Source: RGIG3009 sp964433065
GTDB lineage: Bacteria > Bacillota > Clostridia > Oscillospirales > Acutalibacteraceae
Direction: 5' to 3'
Assembly (NCBI GenBank): GCA_964433065.1
Contig: CAYSPZ010000020.1
Span: 1-24,253, forward strand
Length of the DNA: 24,253 nucleotides
Under the pieces are notes generated by a model. That model made no database searches. It was not told the DNA's origin and saw only the letters and a program-made list of their open reading frames with translations. Position numbers and translations under genes: made by a program. Below are positions 15,224 through 21,840 of this stretch, in pieces. Positions within the stretch are counted from its first letter, which is position 1. Every line of letters starts with the position of its first letter.

Positions 15224-15290
15224 GGGATTACCGTGTTTTCGACGTGTGTTTTCTTTACCTCCTGTCACATTCAGACGGGAGGTATTTTTT
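15177..15290 (+). terminator. Attenuator: terminator / ribosome-site hairpin and alternative antiterminator before mgtE
   Basis: ACCTCCTGTC (15257-15266) pairs with GACGGGAGGT (15274-15283), closed by a 7-nt loop and followed by six T (15285-15290), directly abutting the mgtE ATG. The 3' arm contains the mgtE Shine-Dalgarno GGGAGG, so the hairpin would both end transcription and hide the ribosome site. Upstream, GACAGGCGGT (15177-15186) can pair with 9 of 10 positions of the same 5' arm, giving a mutually exclusive antiterminator. A further stem CGGTAA-GGGA-TTACCG sits at 15218-15233. I could not match the leader to the M-box magnesium riboswitch. Confidence 0.7.
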
Positions 15291-16667
15291 ATGACCGAAG
15301 CAAACGAGATCGTATTTGAAAATGTAAGTGAAAATCTGCGCAACCGTGAATTTTCACGTGTCCGTACGTTGATGGGTGAACTCAACGAGGTCGACATCGC
15401 CGAAATTCTGGAAGAACTTTCGGAAGGTCAGGCGTTATTGGCATACCGTTTATTGCCGAAAGAGGTAGCGGCAAACGTCTTTTCGTATATGGAAACCGAT
15501 ACGCAGGAACGGTTTTTAGGGTTGTTTACCGACCGCGAACTTGCTACCGTGATGGACGGTCTATACGTGGACGACGCGGTCGACCTGTTGGAAGAAATGC
15601 CCGCCAACGTGGCAAAGCGGTTGTTGCGGATGATCTCGGCAGAAGACCGCCGCATCATTAATCAACTGTTACAATACCCCGAAGACAGTGCGGGCAGCGT
15701 ACTGACCACCGAGTTTATCGATTTGAAGGTCAATATGACGGTGACACAAGCGTTTCAGACCATTCGCACCACCGGTGTGGATAAAGAAACCATTTATACC
15801 TGCTACGTGACCGACCGTCAGCGCCATCTGCAAGGGGTGGTGACCGTTCGGGAACTGTTACTGGCGGACGAAAAACAAACGGTCGGTGAACTGATGGAGA
15901 CCAACGTGATTTCCGCTGCCACCACCGACGACCAGGAAAGTGTCGCGCAACTGTTTGCAAAATACGACCTGATCGCGTTGCCCGTCGTGGACAGCGAACA
16001 ACGTCTGGTAGGCATCATCACGGTTGACGACGTGGTCGACATCTTACAACAGGAAGCGACCGAAGATATGGAAGTGTTGGCGGCGATCACACCGACCGAC
16101 AAGACCTATTTCCGTACCAACGTGTGGGAAACGTTCCTGAAACGTATTCCGTGGCTGCTGCTGTTGATGGTATCCGCTACCTTTACGGGTATGATCATCA
16201 CCTCGTTTGAAGAAGCGCTTGCCGCGTCGGTGGCACTCACCGCGTTTATTCCGATGCTGATGGATACGGGCGGTAACACGGGCAGTCAGGCATCGGTCAC
16301 CATCACCCGTGGTTTGGCACTCGGTGACATCGAATTCCGCGACATCTTCCGCGTCATCTGGAAAGAGATACGGGTAGCCTTTTTGTGCGGTGTCGTCCTG
16401 TCTGCAGCTATGTTTGCGAAGATCTTATTGATCGACCGATTACTTCTCGCCAGTCCCGTTACGGTAATGGAAGCGGTGGTGGTCTGCGTCACCCTGCTTA
16501 TCACGGTTTTGTGCGCGAAACTGGTCGGTTGTTCTCTACCGTTGCTCGCCAAACGGGTCGGGTTTGACCCCGCGGTAATGGCGGGTCCGTTCATCACCAC
16601 CATTGTGGACGCCATCTCATTGCTGGTGTATTTCCGCGTCGCAACCTTATTGTTGCACTTGACATAA
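15291..16667 (+). CDS. mgtE: Magnesium transporter MgtE
   Basis: 458 residues. Residues about 1-125 form the superhelical MgtE N domain (EVDIAEILEELSEGQALLAYRLLPKEVAANVF). About 130-255 hold a CBS pair, with YPEDSAGSVLTTEFIDL at the first and LPVVDSEQRLVGIITVDDVVDIL at the second. About 285-458 form the five-helix membrane domain. It contains PMLMDTGGNTGSQASVTITRGLALG with the pore-lining Asn/Gly/Asp, and ends DPAVMAGPFITTIVDAISLLVYF. The cytosolic domains sense Mg2+ and gate the dimeric channel in the plasma membrane. The ATG at 15291 follows GGGAGG, which lies inside the attenuator hairpin. The last codons overlap the -35 box of the downstream riboswitch promoter. Confidence 0.97.
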   Translation: MTEANEIVFENVSENLRNREFSRVRTLMGELNEVDIAEILEELSEGQALLAYRLLPKEVAANVFSYMETDTQERFLGLFTDRELATVMDGLYVDDAVDLLEEMPANVAKRLLRMISAEDRRIINQLLQYPEDSAGSVLTTEFIDLKVNMTVTQAFQTIRTTGVDKETIYTCYVTDRQRHLQGVVTVRELLLADEKQTVGELMETNVISAATTDDQESVAQLFAKYDLIALPVVDSEQRLVGIITVDDVVDILQQEATEDMEVLAAITPTDKTYFRTNVWETFLKRIPWLLLLMVSATFTGMIITSFEEALAASVALTAFIPMLMDTGGNTGSQASVTITRGLALGDIEFRDIFRVIWKEIRVAFLCGVVLSAAMFAKILLIDRLLLASPVTVMEAVVVCVTLLITVLCAKLVGCSLPLLAKRVGFDPAVMAGPFITTIVDAISLLVYFRVATLLLHLT

Positions 16668-16687
16668 CCTGTCAAGCAGAGTATACT
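16659..16687 (+). promoter_or_regulatory. Promoter of the FMN-riboswitch/ribU transcript
   Basis: A perfect -35 TTGACA (16659-16664) is formed by the last codons of mgtE (TTG ACA, then TAA). A 17-bp spacer leads to -10 TATACT (16682-16687). The start near 16694 coincides with the 5' strand of riboswitch stem P1. No terminator was seen between mgtE and this promoter. Confidence 0.88.
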
Positions 16688-16693
16688 GATAAT

Positions 16694-17081
16694 GTCTTCG
16701 GGGCGGGGTGAGATTCCCCACCGGCGGTGAAAGCCCGCGAGCACGCGTGTCGTGTTGATTTGGTGTAATTCCAAAGCCGACGGTGTACCATAACGCACAC
16801 ATACGAACTCCGGTTTCTGTGGACGGATTTCCGCCTGTGTTGCGTTAAAATACTCACCAATACGACAGTATTGGTTGCGTTTTGTGCCTTACACACGCAA
16901 AAACCCGTTCCACAGAAACTCAATATGACCTAAAAGTGATGATGTTTTGAGCGAGTTTCGGTGCGGCAGCCGCCGCTTTGCTGGCGCAAAGCAAGGCTGA
17001 CAAGCCGTAAGTCGCCGAAAGAACACACTTTTAGGCGGGTTTGTATGCGTGTGTTATGGTATAGTCCGGATGAAAGAGGAC
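16694..17081 (+). ncRNA. FMN riboswitch (RFN element) with a very long insertion in P6
   Basis: Canonical FMN aptamer blocks appear in order: CTTCGGGGCGGGGTGAGATT, CCCCACCGGCGGTGAAAGCC, CGCGAGC, GATTTGGTGTAATTCCAAAG, CCGACGGTG, and much later TAGTCCGGATGAAAGAGGAC. P1 pairs GTCTTC (16694-16699) with GAGGAC (17076-17081). In ordinary members only a few nucleotides separate CCGACGGT from AGTCCGGATG. Here about 275 nt intervene, 272 of them bounded by inverted repeats. Without that segment the element is about 116 nt, a typical size. A terminator follows at 17101, so FMN binding would be expected to switch off ribU. Confidence 0.95.
16788..17059 (+). mobile_element. Inverted-repeat-bounded insertion in the riboswitch (MITE-like or nested structured RNA)
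   Basis: The 272-bp segment begins CCATAACGCACACATACG (16788-) and ends CGTGTGTTATGG (-17059). The 21-bp terminal inverted repeats (16788-16808 and 17039-17059) differ at three positions. TA flanks each side (16786-16787 and 17060-17061). Removing the segment plus one TA leaves GACGGTGTATAGTCCGG, close to ordinary FMN aptamers. It has no ORF of note. Inside are many stems: TTTCTGTGG/CCACAGAAA (16814/16910), CCAATAC-GACA-GTATTGG (16857-16874), CCTAAAAGTG/CACTTTTAGG (16929/17026), TTTCGG/CCGAAA (16956/17015), GCTTTGC-TGGC-GCAAAGC (16975-16992) and GGCT-GACA-AGCC (16995-17006). TA-flanked repeats suggest an IS630/Tc1-type miniature element. A native, greatly enlarged P6 is the alternative. Confidence 0.5.
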
Positions 17082-17100
17082 GACGCTTTGCGTATTCAAA

Positions 17101-17135
17101 CGCCCCACAGTATTTTCTGTGGGGCGATTTCTTTT
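17101..17135 (+). terminator. Riboswitch-controlled terminator before ribU
   Basis: A 10-bp stem CGCCCCACAG / CTGTGGGGCG with a TATTTT loop (17101-17126) is followed by ATTTCTTTT. It lies about 20 nt after the aptamer and just before the ribU ribosome site, as expected for a transcriptional FMN-off platform. I could not define the antiterminator pairing. Confidence 0.85.
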
Positions 17136-17148
17136 AGGAGTGATGAAT

Positions 17149-17802
17149 GTGAACCAACGTAAGACCGATCTCAGACAACTTACCGTAATGGCGCTGTTGT
17201 GCGCGATAGCCTACACCGTCGTGTTACTCCTTTTACCCATCAAGATCCAGTTTTTGAGTTTCGAGATCAAGGACAGTATTCTGGCGATCGGCGCCTTCTT
17301 ATACGGCCCGCTTTCGGCGTTCTTGTCGGTGGTGATCGTTGCGTTATTGGAACTGGTCACTTTCAGCGAAACGGGACCGATCGGTTTACTGATGAACGTT
17401 GTTTCATCGTCGTTGTTTTTGCTTCCCGCAGCGTTTATCTATAAGAAAAACCGCTCACTGAAAGGAGCGGTCATCGGCCTCATCTGCGGTGTCGTTTGCG
17501 TGTCGGCGGGTATGGTGTTGTGGAACTGGCTGATCACACCGCTCTATATGAAGGTACCGCGAGAAACGGTCGAAGGAATGTTATTACCGCTGATCCTGCC
17601 GTTCAACGCGCTGAAAGCGGGTATCAACGCGGCGGTGACCCTGTTGCTCTATAAAACGGTGGTTACCGCGCTTCGCAAGGCAAAACTGTTCCCCGTACGG
17701 GAAGAAACACAGCACAAAACCAACCCCGTCTTTTTGGCGATCGTGGGATGTCTGTTTGTGGTGTTAGCGGTGGTCGTAATGATGTGGAGCGGAATTATAT
17801 GA
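17149..17802 (+). CDS. ribU: Riboflavin ECF transporter S component RibU
   Basis: About 217 residues with six hydrophobic helices. RibU hallmarks are the N-terminal LTVMALLCAIAYTVVLLL, the loop IKIQFLSFEIKDSILAIGAFLYGP, ETGPIGLLMNVVSSSLF and LILPFNALKAGINAAVTLLLYK. RibU binds riboflavin and works with the shared EcfAA'T module, which is not encoded here. Placement directly behind an FMN riboswitch confirms the vitamin. The start is uncertain: GTG 17149 lies 8 nt from AGGAG (17136-17140), while ATG 17143 is only 2 nt away. The 3' end overlaps a small convergent ORF by 8 nt. Confidence 0.94.
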   Translation: MNQRKTDLRQLTVMALLCAIAYTVVLLLLPIKIQFLSFEIKDSILAIGAFLYGPLSAFLSVVIVALLELVTFSETGPIGLLMNVVSSSLFLLPAAFIYKKNRSLKGAVIGLICGVVCVSAGMVLWNWLITPLYMKVPRETVEGMLLPLILPFNALKAGINAAVTLLLYKTVVTALRKAKLFPVREETQHKTNPVFLAIVGCLFVVLAVVVMMWSGII

Positions 17803-17926
17803 TCGGAAACTCCGGCGGTTCGGGGAGAATGACCTCGTCGTTTTGTTCCTCGTCGGGCAGTTCCGGCTGCGGACGTTCGCGGTGCGGGGGATAGATCTTG
17901 GTGGGTCGTTTATCTTTACGGTTCAT
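17795..17926 (-). CDS. Small proline- and charge-rich protein, 43 residues, unknown
   Basis: Leftward ORF beginning MNRKDKRPTKIYPPHRERPQ and continuing PELPDEEQNDEVILPEPPEF before the final residues PII. The first half is basic and the second half acidic; Pro makes up nearly a quarter of it. No hydrophobic helix or signal is seen, so it is probably disordered. Support: AAAAGGAGA lies 7-8 nt before the ATG at 17926, an excellent Shine-Dalgarno with no other gene to explain it. The stop overlaps the last codons of ribU from the opposite side. A weak promoter (TTGCAT, 18 bp, TACACT; minus strand, about 18014-18043) would start transcription at the edge of the palindrome at 17948-18013. I know no family. 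Confidence 0.55.
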   Translation of the reverse strand: MNRKDKRPTKIYPPHRERPQPELPDEEQNDEVILPEPPEFPII

Positions 17927-17947
17927 CTGAATGTCTCCTTTTCGCGT

Positions 17948-18013
17948 TAGGGTAGCGCGACATATCCGAAATATCCCGCTTTAAGGCGGGTTCGGATATG
18001 TTGCACTACCCTA
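17948..18013. repeat. 66-nt near-perfect palindrome between the small ORF and glnA
   Basis: TAGGGTAG (17948-17955) pairs with CTACCCTA (18006-18013). CGCG/TGCA is a near-paired junction. ACATATCCGAA pairs with TTCGGATATGT (11 bp). An inner CCCGC-TTTAA-GGCGGG hairpin closes the end. About 27 pairs form on either strand. No T-run follows, so it is not a classic terminator, although it could insulate ribU from glnA. It may be a short dispersed palindromic repeat or a 5' UTR structure of the small leftward gene. Confidence 0.75.
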
Positions 18014-18049
18014 GTGTACCGCACACAGGCAGAAATATGCAAAAATCTA

Positions 18050-18079
18050 TTGACAAGTGTTTGGTGAAAATGCGATAAT
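18050..18079 (+). promoter_or_regulatory. Promoter of glnA
   Basis: -35 TTGACA (18050-18055), an 18-bp spacer and -10 GATAAT (18074-18079), followed by A/T-rich DNA and a short leader to the ATG at 18109. No clear GlnR-type operator was recognised. Confidence 0.75.
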
Positions 18080-18108
18080 ATAATATCATTAATTAGGAAG
18101 TGGATAGT

Positions 18109-19440
18109 ATGGCGAAATATACTGCGGCGGATATCATCCGCATTGTCAAAGAAGAAAACGTGCGGTTTATCCGATTACAGTTTACGGATATTTTCGGCGC
18201 GTTTAAAAATATTGCTATCACTCCCAGTCAGTTGGAAAAGGCACTCAACAACCAATGTATGTTTGACGGTTCGTCCATCGAAGGCTTTGTCCGTATCGAG
18301 GAATCGGATATGTATCTGTATCCCGATTACGACAGTTTCCTGATCTTCCCGTGGTACAACGACTGCAAAGTCGCGCGGTTGATCTGTGACGTACATACTC
18401 CTGACGGGGAACCGTTTGCGGGCGATCCGCGCGGTCTGCTGAAAAAAGTATTAAAAGAAGCGGAAGAAATGGGCTTCAACGGTTTTAACGTCGGTCCCGA
18501 ATGCGAATTCTTCCTTTTCAATTACGACAGTGAAGGTCACCCGACCACCGATTCCCACGATCGCGGCGCGTATTTTGAACTCGGTCCGACCGATCTCGGC
18601 GAAACGGTGCGCCGCGACATCTGTATGAATCTCGAACAACTCGGGTATGAGATCGAGGCCTCTCACCACGAATGCGCCAACGGTCAACACGAGATCGATT
18701 TCAAATACACCGATGCGCTCAAAGCGGCGGATAACATCGTGACCTTTAAACTGGCGGTCAAAACGGTGGCACATAAACACGATATGTACGCGACCTTTAT
18801 GCCAAAACCCGTGTTTGGTAAAGCGGGAAGCGGTATGCATATCAATATGTCGCTGACCAAAGACGGGAAAAATGCGTTCTATGATCCGAACGACCAACTC
18901 GGTCTCAGCGAAACGGCATACCAGTTTATCGCGGGTATTCTGGAACACGCCGACGGTATGAGCGCGGTGACCAATCCGCTCGTCAACTCGTACAAACGCT
19001 TGGTATCGGGATACGAAGCACCCGTATATATCGCGTGGTCTGCGAGTAACCGCAGTCCTCTGATCCGTGTCCCCGCGTCCCGCGGCGCCGGTACGCGTAT
19101 CGAACTGCGCAACCCCGACCCGTCCGCGAACCCGTACTTGGCATTGGCGCTGTGTTTGGCGGCAGGATTAGACGGTATTCGCCGCAAACTGACCCCTCCG
19201 CCGTCCATTCAAGCCAACCTGTTTGAAATGACTGAAGAGGAACGCGAACAAAACGGTGTACGGCAATTACCCGCCACCTTGCGTGAAGCGGTACGCGCGA
19301 TGAAACGCGATAACCTGATCAAAGAAACGCTTGGCGATCACATCTTCTCCAAATACATCGAACACAAGAACGACGAGTGGGATGAGTACACCGTCCGTGT
19401 TACCGATTGGGAGATCGACCGCTATTTAGCCAGATATTGA
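18109..19440 (+). CDS. glnA: Glutamine synthetase type I
   Basis: 443 residues, the length of GSI-alpha enzymes. Landmarks are FTDIFGAFKNIAI, CMFDGSSIEGFVRIEESDMYL (the DGSSIxG active-site loop), NVGPECEFFLF, EIDFKYTDAL, FMPKPVFGKAGSGMHINMSL, NPLVNSYKRLVSGYEAPVYIAWSASNRS, and the ATP/phosphate residues in IRVPASRGAGTRIELRNPDPSANPYL. It makes glutamine from glutamate and ammonia with ATP as a cytoplasmic dodecamer. The ATG at 18109 has AGGA about 10 nt upstream; a GTG at 18100 would overlap that region. It is followed 18 bp later by the kinase gene, probably in one transcript. Confidence 0.98.
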   Translation: MAKYTAADIIRIVKEENVRFIRLQFTDIFGAFKNIAITPSQLEKALNNQCMFDGSSIEGFVRIEESDMYLYPDYDSFLIFPWYNDCKVARLICDVHTPDGEPFAGDPRGLLKKVLKEAEEMGFNGFNVGPECEFFLFNYDSEGHPTTDSHDRGAYFELGPTDLGETVRRDICMNLEQLGYEIEASHHECANGQHEIDFKYTDALKAADNIVTFKLAVKTVAHKHDMYATFMPKPVFGKAGSGMHINMSLTKDGKNAFYDPNDQLGLSETAYQFIAGILEHADGMSAVTNPLVNSYKRLVSGYEAPVYIAWSASNRSPLIRVPASRGAGTRIELRNPDPSANPYLALALCLAAGLDGIRRKLTPPPSIQANLFEMTEEEREQNGVRQLPATLREAVRAMKRDNLIKETLGDHIFSKYIEHKNDEWDEYTVRVTDWEIDRYLARY

Positions 19441-19458
19441 TGATGGAGAGAAACCGAT

Positions 19459-20085
19459 ATGAAGGATAATTTGATCATTACCATCGGCAGACAATTCGGA
19501 AGCGGCGGCAGAGAGGTCGGTCGTCGTTTGGCAGAGCGGTTGGGCATTCCGTTTTACGATAAGGATATCCTGACGCACGCGGCGCAGGAAAGCGGTTTGT
19601 CCGAAGAAGTGATGGCATACTTCGACGAACAACCGACCAACAGTTTGTTGTACTCCTTGTCTACCGGTATGTATTCGATGGGTGAGGTAGGTGTTGCCAA
19701 CTACACGTTACCCGTCAATCAACAAGTGTTTCAGGCACAGTTTGATGCCATTCGCAAACTGGCAGATCAAGGCTCCTGCGTCATCGTAGGGCGGTGTGCC
19801 GACTACGTTCTCGAAAAGTACCCCAATCTGGTGAACGTGTTCGTGTATGCCGACCTGTCCAAACGTATGGAACGTGTGGCGGAATACGACCACATCACCC
19901 CCGCCGAAGCGAAGAACCGTATCGCGAAAAGCGATAAAAAACGCGCCGGATACTACAACTTCTATTCGGGTAAAAAATGGGGCGTCGCGGGTACGTACGA
20001 CCTGTGTATCAACAGCAGTTCCATCGGCTACGACAATGCGGTCGACCTCATCGTTCGCTTCGCCGAAATGAAATACGGTAAATAA
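19459..20085 (+). CDS. Cytidylate kinase-like protein
   Basis: 208 residues. The P-loop ITIGRQFGSGGREVGRRLAERLGIPFYDKDIL identifies the cytidylate-kinase-like family (AAK6-type NMP kinase fold) common in Clostridia. Further motifs are CVIVGRCADYVL, VFVYADLSKRMERV and the Arg/Lys lid IAKSDKKRAGYYNFYSGKKWG. True Cmk proteins are usually longer or lack this lid, so the substrate is uncertain; CMP phosphorylation is only a family-based guess. GGAGAG lies about 9 nt before the ATG. It sits downstream of glnA and ends at a bidirectional terminator. Confidence 0.88.
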   Translation: MKDNLIITIGRQFGSGGREVGRRLAERLGIPFYDKDILTHAAQESGLSEEVMAYFDEQPTNSLLYSLSTGMYSMGEVGVANYTLPVNQQVFQAQFDAIRKLADQGSCVIVGRCADYVLEKYPNLVNVFVYADLSKRMERVAEYDHITPAEAKNRIAKSDKKRAGYYNFYSGKKWGVAGTYDLCINSSSIGYDNAVDLIVRFAEMKYGK

Positions 20086-20090
20086 GCAAA

Positions 20091-20122
20091 AAAGAACGCG
20101 CTCCGAGGAGCGCGTTCTTTTT
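20091..20122. terminator. Bidirectional terminator between the kinase gene and the MATE gene
   Basis: Stem AAAGAACGCGCTCC / GGAGCGCGTTCTTT with a GA loop (14 nt per arm) is followed by TT on the plus strand and a T-run (complement of GCAAAAAA) on the minus strand. It slightly overlaps the MATE stop codon at 20121. Confidence 0.9.
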
Positions 20123-21479
20123 ATGCGTCAGTTTGTATTTTACGGAACATTCGCGGAGATCCGATGAGATACGAGATGAAGTGTGCGAGCGAAGTCAGTA
20201 GCCATGAAATGGGATAGGAGAGGTAGACGCACGCGGGGGTGGGAAAGTACGGGAAGAGTACGGCGATCCACATCAGACGGAAGGCACACGCACCGAGCAG
20301 AGAGGTGATCATCGGCATGGTAGAATACCCGATCCCGCGTAACTGACCGGTGAGCACTTCCATAATGCCGCACAGGAAGTAGGTGGGCATAATGAACATC
20401 ATTCGTTGAATGCCCGCTTCGATGACGGCGGTCTCGGTTACGTACAGACCGAGTAAAGGGACACGGAACAAAAAGAGCAGCATCGAAACGGAAAGGTTAC
20501 TGACCGCTGCCAAAATGACCGAATAGCGCAGGATCTTGTTGATGCGGGGGATGTTTTTGGCACCCATACTCTGTCCGACGGCGGTGAGGGTAGTCTGATA
20601 GAATGCGTTGGACACGATATACGCAAAGCCTTCAATACTTGCGGCGGCGCCGTTGCCCGCCATAATGACCGAGCCGAAACTGTTGATGGAGGATTGGATG
20701 ACCACATTGGAAAGCGAAAACAAGGAAGATTGAATACCCGCGGGAATACCGATCTGTAAGATGCTGAACAAAGAAGGCTTGTGAATGTGAAGGTCGCGCA
20801 GCGACAGGCGGATATCGCCCTGTTCACGCATCAGGCAAACGACCACCATTTCCGCCGACAGGTACTGGGACACGGTGGTGGCGATCGCCACGCCCGCAAC
20901 ACCGAGATGAAACACGATCACCAAAAACAGGTTGAGTGCGACGTTGACAAGACCGGATATGGTCAAAAAGATCAAGGGCCGTTTGGTGTCGCCGACCGCG
21001 CGGAGAATACCAGCACCGAAGTTGTATATGAGCAATCCGGGTGCGCCGATAAAGTAGATGCGCAGATACAAGGTGGATTGCTCCAATACGTCGTCGGGAG
21101 AACCCATCATAACAAGAAGCGGCTTTGAAAGGAACACGCCGAGCACGGCGACCAGTATACCGCTGACCGCGCTGAGCAACATAGCGGTGTGAACACCGCG
21201 GTGCAAGCGGTCACTGTCGTTTGCGCCGAATGCGTTGGAGATGAGTGCCACAACGCCGACCGACAATCCCATAAATATGCCGACTACCAGATTGATCAGC
21301 GAACTGGTGGAACTGACCGCCGCCGAAGCACTGTGATCGGCAAATTGACCGACCACCACAAGGTCGGCGGCATTATATAACAGTTGGAGAATACCTGTGA
21401 TCGCCAACGGGATCGCGTAACGGATCATCTTGGACAACAACGGTCCGTTAGACATATCCAGCGTATTACTTTTTGTCAT
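20121..21479 (-). CDS. MATE family efflux transporter
   Basis: 452 residues with about twelve hydrophobic helices in two homologous halves. The N-terminal half has LLSKMIRYAIPLAITGILQLLYNAADLVVVGQFAD and later FGAGILRAVGDTKRPL. The second half starts near LQIGIPAGIQSSLFSLSNVVIQSSINSFG and contains GQSMGAKNIPRI and LTGQLRGIGYSTMPM. These are standard for Na+/H+-coupled multidrug exporters of the MATE class found in Clostridia. The substrate is unknown. Start ATG 21479, preceded by AGAGGCG. It is transcribed alone, convergent with the kinase gene. Confidence 0.95.
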   Translation of the reverse strand: MTKSNTLDMSNGPLLSKMIRYAIPLAITGILQLLYNAADLVVVGQFADHSASAAVSSTSSLINLVVGIFMGLSVGVVALISNAFGANDSDRLHRGVHTAMLLSAVSGILVAVLGVFLSKPLLVMMGSPDDVLEQSTLYLRIYFIGAPGLLIYNFGAGILRAVGDTKRPLIFLTISGLVNVALNLFLVIVFHLGVAGVAIATTVSQYLSAEMVVVCLMREQGDIRLSLRDLHIHKPSLFSILQIGIPAGIQSSLFSLSNVVIQSSINSFGSVIMAGNGAAASIEGFAYIVSNAFYQTTLTAVGQSMGAKNIPRINKILRYSVILAAVSNLSVSMLLFLFRVPLLGLYVTETAVIEAGIQRMMFIMPTYFLCGIMEVLTGQLRGIGYSTMPMITSLLGACAFRLMWIAVLFPYFPTPACVYLSYPISWLLTSLAHFISYLIGSPRMFRKIQTDA

Positions 21480-21511
21480 TCGATTTCGCCTCTTTTTCCG
21501 AATTCAAGACC

Positions 21512-21539
21512 ATACTATCACGATTTTAACAAAAGTCAA
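21512..21539 (-). promoter_or_regulatory. Promoter of the MATE transporter gene
   Basis: On the minus strand, -35 TTGACT (21534-21539), a 16-bp spacer ending TGA (extended -10) and -10 TAGTAT (21512-21517), about 30 bp before the ATG. I did not find a convincing promoter for the divergent small membrane protein in 21540-21605. Confidence 0.65.
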
Positions 21540-21618
21540 TCGACTGACAAAAAATTCCTTGAAAAAAACAACTATCACAGGAAAAACTAACCGTAGAAAA
21601 CAGAAAGGAAGAGGAATT

Positions 21619-21798
21619 ATGTCACACAACGTAATGCGCTTTGTCAAAGGTATGGGACTCGGTCTGGTCGTCGGATGTATGGCGGGTGCGGTCGGCAACC
21701 AGTATATGCACAGTGGTAAAAAAGGTCTCAAAAAGAGTGTCGGAAAAGCACTTAAAAATATGGGCGAGTTGGCAGAAGAAGTCAGCGGTATGTTTTAA
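21619..21798 (+). CDS. Small glycine-rich single-pass membrane protein (YtxH-like)
   Basis: 59 residues. FVKGMGLGLVVGCMAGAVGNQYM is one hydrophobic, glycine-spaced segment. A Lys-rich amphipathic helix HSGKKGLKKSVGKALKNM and an acidic end GELAEEVSGMF follow. The layout (short N-terminus, Gly-zipper helix, coiled cytoplasmic tail) resembles the YtxH/general-stress small proteins of Firmicutes; function unknown. GGAAGAGG is 5 nt before the ATG. An in-frame longer reading to 21430 would run through the MATE gene and its promoter and is rejected. It is divergent to the MATE gene and ends at the shared terminator with thrS. Confidence 0.8.
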   Translation: MSHNVMRFVKGMGLGLVVGCMAGAVGNQYMHSGKKGLKKSVGKALKNMGELAEEVSGMF

Positions 21799-21840
21799 AA
21801 AAGCGTCCCGAATGTAACAAGTACATTCGGGACGCTTTTA
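21797..21840. terminator. Bidirectional terminator between the small membrane protein gene and thrS
   Basis: An 18-bp perfect stem AAAAGCGTCCCGAATGTA / TACATTCGGGACGCTTTT (21799-21816 and 21822-21839) with loop ACAAG, T-rich on both exits. It abuts the thrS stop at 21841. Confidence 0.92.

Noticed and set aside
15114..15256. M-box (ykoK) magnesium riboswitch upstream of mgtE
   Set aside because: The conserved M-box sequence blocks are not present. Only a short leader, small ORFs and an attenuator-like hairpin are visible.
16788..17059. Complete insertion sequence with transposase
   Set aside because: Only 272 bp long with no meaningful ORF. At most it is a non-autonomous element.
21430..21618. 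N-terminal extension of the small YtxH-like protein
   Set aside because: It would overlap the divergent MATE gene and its promoter. A good ribosome site directly before ATG 21619 fixes the start.
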